From the NCBI RefSeq assembly GCF_002116905.1, contig NZ_CP015118.1, positions 2,232,001-2,296,000 on the forward strand: 64,000 nt of DNA, written 5' to 3'. The position numbers and the translations under genes are program-made. Positions 34,900 to 43,374 of the stretch are shown piece by piece (the first letter of the stretch is position 1; each line of letters begins with the position of its first letter). Below the pieces are notes generated by a model. It saw only the letters and a program-made list of their open reading frames with translations, was not told the DNA's origin and made no database searches. Source of the DNA: Piscinibacter gummiphilus (GTDB lineage: Bacteria; Pseudomonadota; Gammaproteobacteria; Burkholderiales; Burkholderiaceae_C).

Positions 34900-35841
34900 A
34901 TGCTGATCGTGACCGCACTCGGGGGCAACGCGCTGCTGCGGCGCGGTGAACCCATGACCTCGGAGAACCAGCGCCGCAACGTCCGCATCGCCGCGGAGGC
35001 ACTCGCGCCGGTGGCCAGCGGCCACCAGCTCGTCGTGACCCACGGCAACGGCCCGCAGGTGGGGCTGCTCGCGCTGCAGGGCGCGGCCTACACCCAGGTC
35101 GAGACGTACCCGCTCGACGTGCTGGGCGCCGAGACGGAGGGGATGATCGGCTACATGATCGAGCAGGAACTCGGCAACCTGCTGCCGTTCTCCCGGCCCT
35201 TCGCGACGCTGCTGACGATGGTGGAGGTGGACGGCGGCGACCCGGCCTTCCGCGACCCCACCAAGTTCATCGGCCCCGTGTACGGGAAGGACGATGCCGA
35301 CCGCCTGGCCGCCGAGAAGGGCTGGGTGTTCAAGCAGGACGGGGAGAAGTGGCGCCGCGTGGTCCCGTCGCCCGAGCCGAAGCGCATCTTCGAGATCGCG
35401 CCCATCCGCTGGCTGCTCGAGCACGACACCGTCGTGATCGCCGCCGGCGGCGGCGGCATCCCGACGATGTACGACCCCGCGGCCGAACGGCGGCTGATGG
35501 GCGTCGAATGCGTGATCGACAAGGACTTCGCGTCCGGGCTGCTCGCGCAGCAGCTGGACGCCGACGTGTTCGTGATGCTGACCGACGCCGACGCGGTGTA
35601 CGTCGACTGGGGCAAGCCCACCCAGCGCGCGATCCGGCGCATTTCCCCCACGGCGCTGTCGGCGATGCCGTTCGCCGCGGGGTCGATGGGGCCGAAGGTC
35701 GAGGCCGCGTGCCGGTTCGCGGCGGCGACGGGCAAGGTGGCGGCCATCGGGGCGCTGGCGGACCTGCCGCGCATCCTGACGGGCGAGGCGGGAACCACGG
35801 TGTCTGTACAGGAGAACGGAACGGTGTACGCTGGCGCTTGA
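34900..35841 (+). CDS. arcC: Carbamate kinase
   Basis: The 313-residue product has carbamate kinase motifs: ALGGNALLRRGEP (about 5-17), VVTHGNGPQVGLLALQ (about 45-60), VIAAGGGGIPT, VIDKDFASGLLAQQL, MLTDADAVYVDWGKP and AAGSMGPKVEAACRFA. It makes ATP from carbamoyl phosphate and ADP, the energy-yielding end of the arginine deiminase route. The stop codon shares its last base with the ATG of the next gene (TGATG). Confidence 0.94.
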   Translation: MLIVTALGGNALLRRGEPMTSENQRRNVRIAAEALAPVASGHQLVVTHGNGPQVGLLALQGAAYTQVETYPLDVLGAETEGMIGYMIEQELGNLLPFSRPFATLLTMVEVDGGDPAFRDPTKFIGPVYGKDDADRLAAEKGWVFKQDGEKWRRVVPSPEPKRIFEIAPIRWLLEHDTVVIAAGGGGIPTMYDPAAERRLMGVECVIDKDFASGLLAQQLDADVFVMLTDADAVYVDWGKPTQRAIRRISPTALSAMPFAAGSMGPKVEAACRFAAATGKVAAIGALADLPRILTGEAGTTVSVQENGTVYAGA

Positions 35842-36593
35842 TGGCACGACGTTTTTCACTCCCCTGGACGCGCGCGGCCGGCGTGGTGGTGTGGCTCGCC
35901 TGTGCGTCGGGGGTGCTGGGGGACACGCCGCTGCTCGCGCCCGTCGCGGGCGCGGTCGCCGACGCGCCGCCACCGGCCCCGTGGGCGGTGGTGCTGCTGC
36001 CGAACCAGACGAAGCCGCAGTCGCGCTTCGTGTCGGCCGTCGTCGATGGCCACGCGGTGTTGCGCATCTCCGCCGACAACTCCTACGCAACCCTCGTGCA
36101 CCCGCTGCCGCACGGGTCCCCCCAGGGCCACACGCTCGCGTGGCGGTGGCGCGTGGACCAGCCGCTGCCGAAGGCGAACCTGCGGGAGAAGTCCGGCGAC
36201 GACACGGCGGTGAAGGTGTGCGCGCTGTTCGACGAACCGCTCGACAAGGTGCCCGTGGGCGAGCGGCTCTGGCTGAAGGCCGCGTCCACGCTCGCGGGGG
36301 CGGACACCCCGGCGGCGACGATCTGCTACGTGTGGGACGCCCACCTGCCGGCCGGCACCGTGCTGCCGAGCCCGTTCACGCGCCGGGTGCGCTACCTCGT
36401 GCTGCACTCCGAGGACGTGCCGCTCGCGACCTGGGTCAGCGAACGGCGCAACCTCGACGCCGATTTCCTGCAGCTCTTCGGCGACGAGGCCAAGGTCGTG
36501 CCGCCGCTCGTCGCGGTGATGCTGGGAGCGGACGCCGACAACACCCACGGCCACAGCGTCGCCTACGTGAGCGACCTGGTCCTGGAGCGATGA
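35841..36593 (+). CDS. DUF3047 family exported protein
   Basis: The ATG at 35841 overlaps the arcC stop. The 250-residue product has a signal peptide and the DUF3047 pattern: ISADNSYATLVHPL, LAWRWRVDQPLPKANLREKSGDDTAVKVCALFD, ICYVWDAHLPAGT and LADADNTHG-like GADADNTHGHSVAYVSDLVLE. Proteins of this family are periplasmic beta-rich proteins without an assigned function. Its stop overlaps the next start (ATGA), so both are coupled to arcC. Confidence 0.83.
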   Translation: MARRFSLPWTRAAGVVVWLACASGVLGDTPLLAPVAGAVADAPPPAPWAVVLLPNQTKPQSRFVSAVVDGHAVLRISADNSYATLVHPLPHGSPQGHTLAWRWRVDQPLPKANLREKSGDDTAVKVCALFDEPLDKVPVGERLWLKAASTLAGADTPAATICYVWDAHLPAGTVLPSPFTRRVRYLVLHSEDVPLATWVSERRNLDADFLQLFGDEAKVVPPLVAVMLGADADNTHGHSVAYVSDLVLER

Positions 36594-37717
36594 GGCGGCG
36601 CGGCGGCACGGTCCGGCTCGCCGGGGGCGTGCTGCTCGTCCTCGCGGCGGCCGCGCAGGCCCAGTACGTGGAGCGTGCCATCGAGTCCGGCGATGGGGGC
36701 ATGAAGGACTCCACGCGGCGTTCGAAGGATCGGGGCTGGCTGCCGGTGCCCATCCTGATCACCGAACCGGCCGTGGGGTACGGCGCGGGGGCGGCGGTGC
36801 TGCTGTTCCGCGACAACCCGCCGGCACGCGAGGGCGGTGACACCCCGCGCGACCCCGACGTCTACGGCATCGCCGCCTTCGCCACCGAAAACGGCACGTG
36901 GGGCGCCGGGGGCGGGGGCATGGTGAGCTTCGCCGACGACCGCTACCGCTGGCGAGGCGTGGCCGCACGCACGAGCCTCGACCTGACCTTCTACGGCGAG
37001 GACGGGCAGGGTCCGGCACTCGGCTACAACCTCGACGGCTGGATGTCGGTGCAGCAGGCCATGATGCGCATCGGCGAACACGACTCCTGGCTCGTCGCGC
37101 GCTGGAACTACCTGTCGCTCGCGAGCCGGTTCGACCACGCGTCCGACGTGCCGCGGGCCGGCGACATCGACCGCGCCGACACCGCGTCGGGCCTCGGCAT
37201 CTCCTACGAATACGACTCGCGCGACAACCTCTTCACGCCCAGCCGCGGCTGGACGGGAGCGATCGACCTGACCTTCTACGACCCGGCCTTCGGCAGCGAC
37301 ACGCGGTTCCAGTCGTACCGCGGCCGCGCGTTCGCGTGGTGGCCGGTCGCGAAGGACGTCGTGGTGGGTGGGCGGGTCGACCTGCGTGCCGTCGAGGGCC
37401 GCACGCCGTTCTACATGCTGCCGTACGTCAGCCTGCGCGGCGTGCCCGCGATGCGGCTGCAGGGCACGCGCGCGGGCGTGCTCGAAAGCGAGGTTCGATG
37501 GAGCCTCACGCCGCTGTGGGGCGTGGTCGGTTTCGTGGGCGGCGGCCGGGCCTGGGGGCCGCGCACGGACTTCTCCGGGGGCGCCGACACGGTCGCGTAC
37601 GGTGGGGGCGTGCGCTACCAGGCCGTGACCCGCCTCGGACTGTGGGTGGGCCTCGACTGGGCGAAGAGCACGCAGGACCGGGCCTTCTACATCCAGGTGG
37701 GCAACGCCTGGCACTGA
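36590..37717 (+). CDS. BamA/TamA-family outer-membrane barrel without POTRA domains
   Basis: The 375-residue product has a signal peptide ending AQAQ and a surface-antigen (D15-type) beta barrel. Features include LPVPILITEPAVGYGAGAAVLLF, GISYEYDSRDNLFTPSRGWTGAIDLTFYDPAFGSD, LPYVSLRGVPAMRLQGTRAG (the RGF-like barrel motif) and a strand-like C-terminus. There is no room for POTRA repeats, so it is a stand-alone barrel as in patatin- or DUF-associated members. It is the last gene of the arginine operon and is coupled to the DUF3047 gene. The two may form an envelope pair. Confidence 0.82.
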   Translation: MRRRGGTVRLAGGVLLVLAAAAQAQYVERAIESGDGGMKDSTRRSKDRGWLPVPILITEPAVGYGAGAAVLLFRDNPPAREGGDTPRDPDVYGIAAFATENGTWGAGGGGMVSFADDRYRWRGVAARTSLDLTFYGEDGQGPALGYNLDGWMSVQQAMMRIGEHDSWLVARWNYLSLASRFDHASDVPRAGDIDRADTASGLGISYEYDSRDNLFTPSRGWTGAIDLTFYDPAFGSDTRFQSYRGRAFAWWPVAKDVVVGGRVDLRAVEGRTPFYMLPYVSLRGVPAMRLQGTRAGVLESEVRWSLTPLWGVVGFVGGGRAWGPRTDFSGGADTVAYGGGVRYQAVTRLGLWVGLDWAKSTQDRAFYIQVGNAWH

Positions 37718-37738
37718 GGGGCGGCGGAAGGACCGGGG

Positions 37739-38722
37739 TCACGGCCCCGCGGAGAAGGCCGCCGCGGCGTCCATCACGTCGTGCGAGGACGACAACCCCA
37801 TCTGCGCGTCGATCGACGCCACGCCGTGGTCGGCGCCGGCCACGCGCTGGAGCACGAGCCGGCCGCCGCACGAGCTCCACGTGTCCACGTTGCCGCCGCG
37901 CGTGAAGGCGCCCTCGGCCAGCGTTCCGCCGCACATCACCGCGGTGCGGGCCTGCTGCTGTCGGAACTCACCGATCATCACGTCGTTGTCCCACGCACGG
38001 AAGGACAGGCCGACGAACAGCGGATTGACCGTCCACGTGGCCGCGGCCCAGGCCCCCGCGGTCTGCATCACGTCGTCCCGGTCGCCGACGATGCCGAGGT
38101 AGGGCCGTGCGGCGTCGCCCGGCCCGCAGGGCGTGGACGCCCCGTTGTAGAACGACGAAGCCGGTCCGGCGATGGACACGTAGGCATCGAAGGTCATGGG
38201 CGATTCGCACCACATGCGGTTGGTCATCACCCCGCCCATCGAGTGGCCCATCAGTGTGAGGTGGGTGAGGCCGAAGTCGGTGCGCAGCCGCGTGGCCAGC
38301 GCCTGCAGGAAGGCCTGGTCGTCCACGCCCGAGTTCATCGCGTGGTTCGTCCACGTGGTGGCGCCGGGTTCCGAGGGGAGGCTTTGCCCTTGCGGCACCA
38401 CGAGCATCACCTGGTGGGCATGGAGCCAGGCCCAGTCGATGGTGGCCATGGACGTCGTGGTCGCGCTGGCGTTGAGGCCCACCTGGTAGGCGATGGCGTT
38501 CCGGTTGCCGCCGCCGCCGTGCAGCAGGACGATGGCGCGGCGGGCGCCCGCGGTGCGGTAGACGTCCACCGCGTGCGGGTGTCCGGCCACCTGGAGGGAG
38601 AGCAGATCGTCGGTGGCGGCCGGGGCAGGATCGTCGCCGCCTCCGCCGCAGGCGGACAGCAGCAGGGCAAGAGTCCATGCGGCGATGCGCGCGGGTGGTC
38701 GGATCAGGTTTTTCGTTCGCAT
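37739..38722 (-). CDS. Exported esterase, PHB depolymerase-like (LpqC type) lipoprotein
   Basis: I take the ATG at 38722 as start, because it directly precedes a lipoprotein signal with lipobox LSAC (Cys at about 24). The 327-residue product has an alpha/beta hydrolase core. The oxyanion region is IVLLHGGGGNRNA, the nucleophile Ser is in GHSMGG, an Asp lies in IVGDRDDV and the His is probably in GADHGVAS. The pattern is that of the PHB depolymerase/feruloyl esterase family. It is divergent from a two-component system, with another esterase of the same broad family on the far side. Confidence 0.78.
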   Translation of the reverse strand: MRTKNLIRPPARIAAWTLALLLSACGGGGDDPAPAATDDLLSLQVAGHPHAVDVYRTAGARRAIVLLHGGGGNRNAIAYQVGLNASATTTSMATIDWAWLHAHQVMLVVPQGQSLPSEPGATTWTNHAMNSGVDDQAFLQALATRLRTDFGLTHLTLMGHSMGGVMTNRMWCESPMTFDAYVSIAGPASSFYNGASTPCGPGDAARPYLGIVGDRDDVMQTAGAWAAATWTVNPLFVGLSFRAWDNDVMIGEFRQQQARTAVMCGGTLAEGAFTRGGNVDTWSSCGGRLVLQRVAGADHGVASIDAQMGLSSSHDVMDAAAAFSAGP

Positions 38723-38761
38723 GCCGCCATTGAACGGCTCGCCGGCGCCGCGGGCGAGGAC

Positions 38762-38825
38762 GTTGCACAACGAATTGCGACAGTTCTGCAACATGGCGCG
38801 GCCCGTGGCGGCGCGCGCCTACACT
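38762..38825. promoter_or_regulatory. Dyad and possible promoter between esterase and response regulator
   Basis: GTTGCA (38762-38767) and TGCAAC (38787-38792) form a dyad with a 19-base spacer in the divergent gap, suitable for a regulator bound between both genes. TACACT (38820-38825) could be a -10 for the response regulator gene. It would put the transcript start within about 2 bases of the ATG at 38834, and no ribosome site is seen, so the mRNA may be leaderless. No convincing -35 was found. Confidence 0.35.
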
Positions 38826-38833
38826 GACCTCCC

Positions 38834-39526
38834 ATGCAGGGAAAGCCGCTGATCCTCCTCGTCGACGACGACGCCGAACTCTCGACCATGGTGGCCGCGC
38901 TCTTCGCCCGCGAGGGCTGGGACGTCTTCCCGGTGCTCACCGGGGGCGATGGCGAACGGGCCGTCGCCACGCAGCGGCCGGATGCGGTGCTGCTCGACGT
39001 GATGCTGCCCGACGCCAACGGCTACGACCTGTGCCGCCGCTGGCGCGCCGCGCATCCGTCGCTGGGCCTGATCATGTTCACGGCCCGCGGCGATCCACTG
39101 GACCGCGTGCTGGGCCTCGAGATCGGGGCCGACGACTACCTCGCCAAACCCTTCGAGCCGCGCGAGCTGGTGGCCCGTGTGCGCGCGCTGCTGCGCCGCC
39201 AGGCGCCGGGCCGCGGCGACACCGCTTTGCTGCGCTTCGACGGCCTGGCCATCGACCTGCTCAAGCGCGAGGTGCGTGCCGCGGACCGGGTGGTGGCACT
39301 GACGAGCGTGGAATTCAAGCTGCTGGCCGCGCTCGCCCAGGCCCCGGGCCGGGCGCTGTCGCGCGCCGGGCTCTGCGCCGCGGTGCAGACCGGTGGCTAC
39401 CGCCCGCTCGACCGCACGGTGGACGTGCAGGTGGCCCGCCTTCGCCGCAAGCTGCAGGACGCGTCGCCCGGCAAGGCCTGGGTCGAGACCGTGCGTGGCG
39501 AAGGCTACGTCTTCGTGCCGCATTGA
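38834..39526 (+). CDS. OmpR-family response regulator
   Basis: The 230-residue product has a receiver domain with acidic pocket DDDAE (about 11-15), phospho-acceptor Asp in DVMLPD (about 56) and Lys in LAKPFEP (about 106). A winged-helix DNA-binding domain follows (TSVEFKLLAALAQAPGRALSRAGL...RTVDVQVARLRRKL...GEGYVFVPH). It starts 112 bases from a divergent esterase gene and lies 5 bases before its sensor kinase gene. The flanking esterases are likely targets. Confidence 0.92.
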   Translation: MQGKPLILLVDDDAELSTMVAALFAREGWDVFPVLTGGDGERAVATQRPDAVLLDVMLPDANGYDLCRRWRAAHPSLGLIMFTARGDPLDRVLGLEIGADDYLAKPFEPRELVARVRALLRRQAPGRGDTALLRFDGLAIDLLKREVRAADRVVALTSVEFKLLAALAQAPGRALSRAGLCAAVQTGGYRPLDRTVDVQVARLRRKLQDASPGKAWVETVRGEGYVFVPH

Positions 39527-39531
39527 CCGCG

Positions 39532-40815
39532 ATGCCGCGCCGGTTCCCCGACAGCCTCTTCGCCCGCCTGCTGGTGCTGCAGCTGGGCGTGGCTGTGGTG
39601 CTGCTCGGCGTGTTCGGTGTGCTGATCTACGTGGAGCGCAACGTCGCGGTGGCGCGGCTCGTCGCGGAACGGTGGGCGCCCGCGCTGCGGCATGCGGCGG
39701 GCTGGCCGGGCGCCGCGCCCGATCCGGTGCGGTCGCTGCTGCGCCCGGATGCCCCTCCCGCGCCGCGGCTGCTGCCGCCCTTCGTCACGCCCCGCATGCG
39801 CGCGCTGTACGAGGAGCTGGGTCGACGCGGCGTGTCGGTCGACGACGCCTCGCTCGCGCGGAGCCAGTACGGCGTGGTGCTCTGGCTGCGGGTGAGGTCA
39901 CCGGACGGCACGTCGACCTGGCTCGGCCTGGCCGATGCCGCGCTGCTGCCGCGGGTGCCTGGCCGATTCCTCGCGGCGTTGCTGCTGACCGGGGTGTTCC
40001 TGGCCGCGGTCAGCTGGGTGTTCACGCGCCGGCTCACGCGGCCCCTGGAGGCGTTGCGCGCTCGGATGGGGGCGTACCGGCCCGGCGAACCCCTTCCCGA
40101 GCCGGTCGCCGCGGCGACCCCCGAGGTGGCCTCCATCGAACGCGCGTATGCCGGGCTGCTGCAGCGCTTCGATCAGCACGAACGCGAACGCGCGCTGCTG
40201 CTGGCCGGGGTGTCGCACGACCTGCGCGGGCCGCTCACCCGCATCCGCACCGCGGCCGACCTGCTGCCGGCCGACGAGGCGTCGGCCCCATGGCGCGAGG
40301 CCATCGTGCGCAACACGCAGGCGGCCGACCGGCTGATCGAAGGCTTCCTCGACCATGTGCGCGCGGGGGAACTGGCGCTGGACCAGATGGCGGACCTCGC
40401 CGCGCTGGCGCATCGCGTCGCCGCGGCCACCGGCCACGGGTCCGACGTGCTCGTGGTCACGGCCCCGCCAGCGCTCGCGTTGGGGCAGACCCATCCGCTG
40501 CTGCTCGAACGCCTGATCGCCAACCTGCTCGACAACGCGTTCAAGCACGGGAGGCCGCCGGTCGAGCTGCACGTGCGGGAGGAGGGTGGCCGGGCCGTCA
40601 TCGAGGTCCTCGACCACGGCCCCGGCATCCCGCCGGACCGGCAGGCCGTGCTGGTGCAGGCCTTCGCGCGCGGCGATGCGGCCCGCGGCAGCCCCGGCAC
40701 GGGCCTCGGACTCGCGATCGTCGCGCGGGTGGTGGAGCGCATGGGCGGGACCCTCGCGTTCCTGCCGCGCGGCGCACGGCACGCGGTGCGGGTCGAGCTG
40801 CCCCGGCACGCGTGA
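39532..40815 (+). CDS. Sensor histidine kinase, EnvZ-like
   Basis: The 427-residue product has two membrane segments (about 12-33 and 146-165) bounding a periplasmic sensor region of about 110 residues. A HAMP domain follows (FTRRLTRPLEALRARM). The phospho-accepting His is in LAGVSHDLRGPLTRIRTAADLL (about residue 229), followed by the ATPase N box (IANLLDNAFKHG), G1 (DHGPGIP) and G2 (GTGLGLAIV). It would phosphorylate the response regulator encoded just upstream. The signal is unknown. Confidence 0.92.
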   Translation: MPRRFPDSLFARLLVLQLGVAVVLLGVFGVLIYVERNVAVARLVAERWAPALRHAAGWPGAAPDPVRSLLRPDAPPAPRLLPPFVTPRMRALYEELGRRGVSVDDASLARSQYGVVLWLRVRSPDGTSTWLGLADAALLPRVPGRFLAALLLTGVFLAAVSWVFTRRLTRPLEALRARMGAYRPGEPLPEPVAAATPEVASIERAYAGLLQRFDQHERERALLLAGVSHDLRGPLTRIRTAADLLPADEASAPWREAIVRNTQAADRLIEGFLDHVRAGELALDQMADLAALAHRVAAATGHGSDVLVVTAPPALALGQTHPLLLERLIANLLDNAFKHGRPPVELHVREEGGRAVIEVLDHGPGIPPDRQAVLVQAFARGDAARGSPGTGLGLAIVARVVERMGGTLAFLPRGARHAVRVELPRHA

Positions 40816-40823
40816 CGTGACGC

Positions 40824-41726
40824 CTACTTCGTGTGGGCCTTGAAGAAGGACCAGATGGCGTCGGTGGCGTCGAACGTGCGGCTCGGCCGATCGCCCCGCA
40901 GGCTGCCCGGCCGCCCGCCGGGCCAGGCGTGGCCGTTGTCGCCGACGAGCAGCACCTCCACCTCTCGGCCCGGCGTGCAGCGGTACTGCCAGCGGGTCAC
41001 GGTGCCGTCGACACGTTCGTCGGGGGCCGGTGCGCAGCCGTTCGCGGCGGCCCAGAAGTCACCCTGGGCCTGCGCCGGCCGCGTGGGCGTGCCGTCCCAG
41101 GCGCTGGTGACGCGGCCGCCGGGCGGCCCGCCGGCCGGCGGCACCGACGTGTCGAGCGCGCCGTTGATCATCAGCGCGGCCACCGGCGAGGCGGGCCGGG
41201 GTTCGTCGCCGAACACGGTGGCGACCACGGGGGCGATGGCCGCGAACCGGTCGGGCAGCGCGATGCCGAGGCGGTGCACCATCATCCCGCCGTTCGAGAG
41301 GCCCGTCGCGTAGACGCGCCGCGTGTCCACGGGCAGGTCGGCGGCGAGCCGGTCCAGCAGCGCACGGACGAAGCCCGTGTCGTCCACCTTGCCGGTCATC
41401 GCCGGGCCGCAGCAATGCACGGCGTTCCACGCGAGGAACCTGTGCTCGAAGCGCCCGGTGCCTTCGGGGTAGACCACGATGAACCCCTCGCGCCGCGCCT
41501 TCGCGGTGAACCCGGTCATCTCCTCGGCGTTCTCCGCGTTCCCGGCCCCGCCGTGCAGGACCAGCACGAGCGGCACCCGTCCCTCAGGCAGCCGTTCGGG
41601 CACGCGGACGGTGTAGTGGCGTTCGATGCCGTCGTGGACCAGCGTGCGGCGGTCGGCGGCGGAGGCCGCGAGGGGCAGTGCGGCGAGGGCGAGCAGGAGG
41701 AGTAGGCGGCGGGAGGAGGGGGTCAT
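40824..41726 (-). CDS. Exported PHB depolymerase-family esterase
   Basis: The ATG at 41726 opens a clear signal peptide (LLLLLALAALPLAASAA); longer in-frame starts would bury it. The 300-residue product has the PHB depolymerase/LpqC pattern: PLVLVLHGGAGNAENAEEMTGF, FIVVYPEGTG, TGLSNGGMMVHRL with the nucleophile Ser, ALMINGALDTSVPP with the Asp, and the His in GDNGHAWPGG. It ends 8 bases from the convergent sensor kinase gene. It is probably a secreted carboxylesterase for polyesters or aryl esters; substrate not known. Confidence 0.8.
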   Translation of the reverse strand: MTPSSRRLLLLLALAALPLAASAADRRTLVHDGIERHYTVRVPERLPEGRVPLVLVLHGGAGNAENAEEMTGFTAKARREGFIVVYPEGTGRFEHRFLAWNAVHCCGPAMTGKVDDTGFVRALLDRLAADLPVDTRRVYATGLSNGGMMVHRLGIALPDRFAAIAPVVATVFGDEPRPASPVAALMINGALDTSVPPAGGPPGGRVTSAWDGTPTRPAQAQGDFWAAANGCAPAPDERVDGTVTRWQYRCTPGREVEVLLVGDNGHAWPGGRPGSLRGDRPSRTFDATDAIWSFFKAHTK

Positions 41727-41898
41727 GGGCGCGGGAATGGGGTGGTGGGTGATCGCATTCGACACGACCCGGCGCGACGGCGGGCGACGAATCATGACAG
41801 GGCTGTCGCGCTGGCGGGGGGGCGATGTACCAAGGTGCAATTGCCGGCGCGGGCGTTCCGCCCTACCTTGCGGATACGTCATTCACTGGAGGCCTTCG

Positions 41899-43368
41899 AT
41901 GCCCACCTTCCACACACGGGTCGCCGCCGCGCTGCTGGTCTCGTTCGCCGGTGTGGCGCAGGCACAACCCGCCTCGCCCCTGGTCCGCCAGCTCAACAAC
42001 GGCAACTGGCTGGAGCAGAAGGAGGCCGAGAACCTGCGCGACGAGCTGTACTACTAGCGCGCCGTGCACGCGTACATCACGATGCTGCCGGCACTCAACG
42101 TGATCGGCATGCGCGACGGCTCCGAGAAGAACTTCGGCGCGGGCTACCACGTGCTGCCGATCTGGAAATAGCGCATGGACGCCCGCACGATGGTGCCCAC
42201 GCCCAACGCCGACGTCATCTACTCGATGAGCTACCTGGACCTGAAGAAGACCGGGCCGCTCGTCGTGAAGGCCCCGCCCGACGTGATCGGCATGTTCACC
42301 GATTTCTTCCAGCGCACGCTGACCGACGTGCGCGCGGTGGGCCCCGACCGCGGCCGCGGCGGGCTGTACCTGCTGCTGCCGCCCGACTACACCGGACCGG
42401 TCCCCGGAGGCTACTTCGCGGCGAAGTCGTCCACGTACAACGTGTTCCTGTTCTTCCGCACCATCATGGCCAAGGGCGAGGGCAAGCCCGACCCGGCCCC
42501 GGCCGTGAAGAACGCCGAGACCACGCGGGTCTATCCGCTGTTCTCGGTCGAGAAGGACGCGAAGGCGATGGAGTTCCCGGATGCCAGCGGCAAGCGCATC
42601 GACATGATGTATCCGGTCGACCTCCAGTACTTCACGAAGCTCAAGGCGTTCGTCGACTACGAGCCCGTCGACGCCATCGCGCCCGAACTGCGCGGCGTGC
42701 TCGCGTCGATCGGCATCGTGAAGGACCAGCCCTTCTCGCCCACCGCGCGCCAGAAGGAACTGCTGCAGAAGGCCGTCACCACGGCACCGAGGATGATCAT
42801 GGCCACGCGCCAGCTGGGGCGGCCCGACGCCCGGCAGCTGTACTACAAGGACCGCCAGTACGAGACCGCCTGGGCGGGCGCCACCGCCGACTGGATGCAG
42901 GAAAGCTACCTCGACGTGAAACAGCGGGCCACGTTCTTCCAGGTGGCGTACTCGTCGGCGCCGGCGATGACGATCCACACGACGGGCGCCGGTTCCAAGT
43001 ACCCGCTCGCGGTGCGTGACAAGGACGGCAACTTCATCAACGGCAGCCACACCTACAAGCTGCGGCTGCCGCCCAACCCGCCCGCGGCGCTGTTCTGGGC
43101 CGTGACCGCGTACAACGTCACCGACGGCACGATGCCCGAGACCTCGCAGCTGCTGCCGTCGACCAACAGCTACTACGACATCCCGAAGCAGCCCGACGGC
43201 TCCGTGGAGATCTGGTTCGGGCCGGAGAAGCCCGCGAACGTGGCCGACTCCGCCTACATCAAGACCATCCCGGGGCGGGCACTGCTGGTGACGCTGCGCC
43301 TGTACGGCACGGAGGACGGCTTCTACGACCAGACGTGGAAGCCGGACGACGTGGTCAAGGTGAAGTAG
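41899..43368 (+). pseudogene. DUF1254/DUF1214 exported protein, interrupted by two in-frame TAG codons
   Basis: A good start (ATG 41899 after ACTGGAGG) opens a signal peptide and the DUF1254 N-terminal helix. The frame meets TAG at 42055-42057 and again at 42169-42171. Homologous-looking sequence continues in the same frame to a normal stop at 43366-43368, covering DUF1254 (TPNADVIYSMSYLDL; FTDFFQRTL) and DUF1214 (WFGPEKP; WKPDDVVKVK). Both TAGs are followed by CGC, and in relatives Gln or another Q/E/K-like residue is expected at each place. No frameshift or other decay is visible. It may be a young pseudogene, a sequencing error or a read-through gene. TAG ends several other genes here, so general recoding is excluded. 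Confidence 0.75.
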
Positions 43369-43374
43369 GCCCTC

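Noticed and set aside
41899..43368. Genome-wide reassignment of TAG as a sense codon
   Set aside because: TAG ends several intact genes in the window (for example at 329, 2433, 19731, 30264, 43368 and 44178), so it is used as a normal stop.
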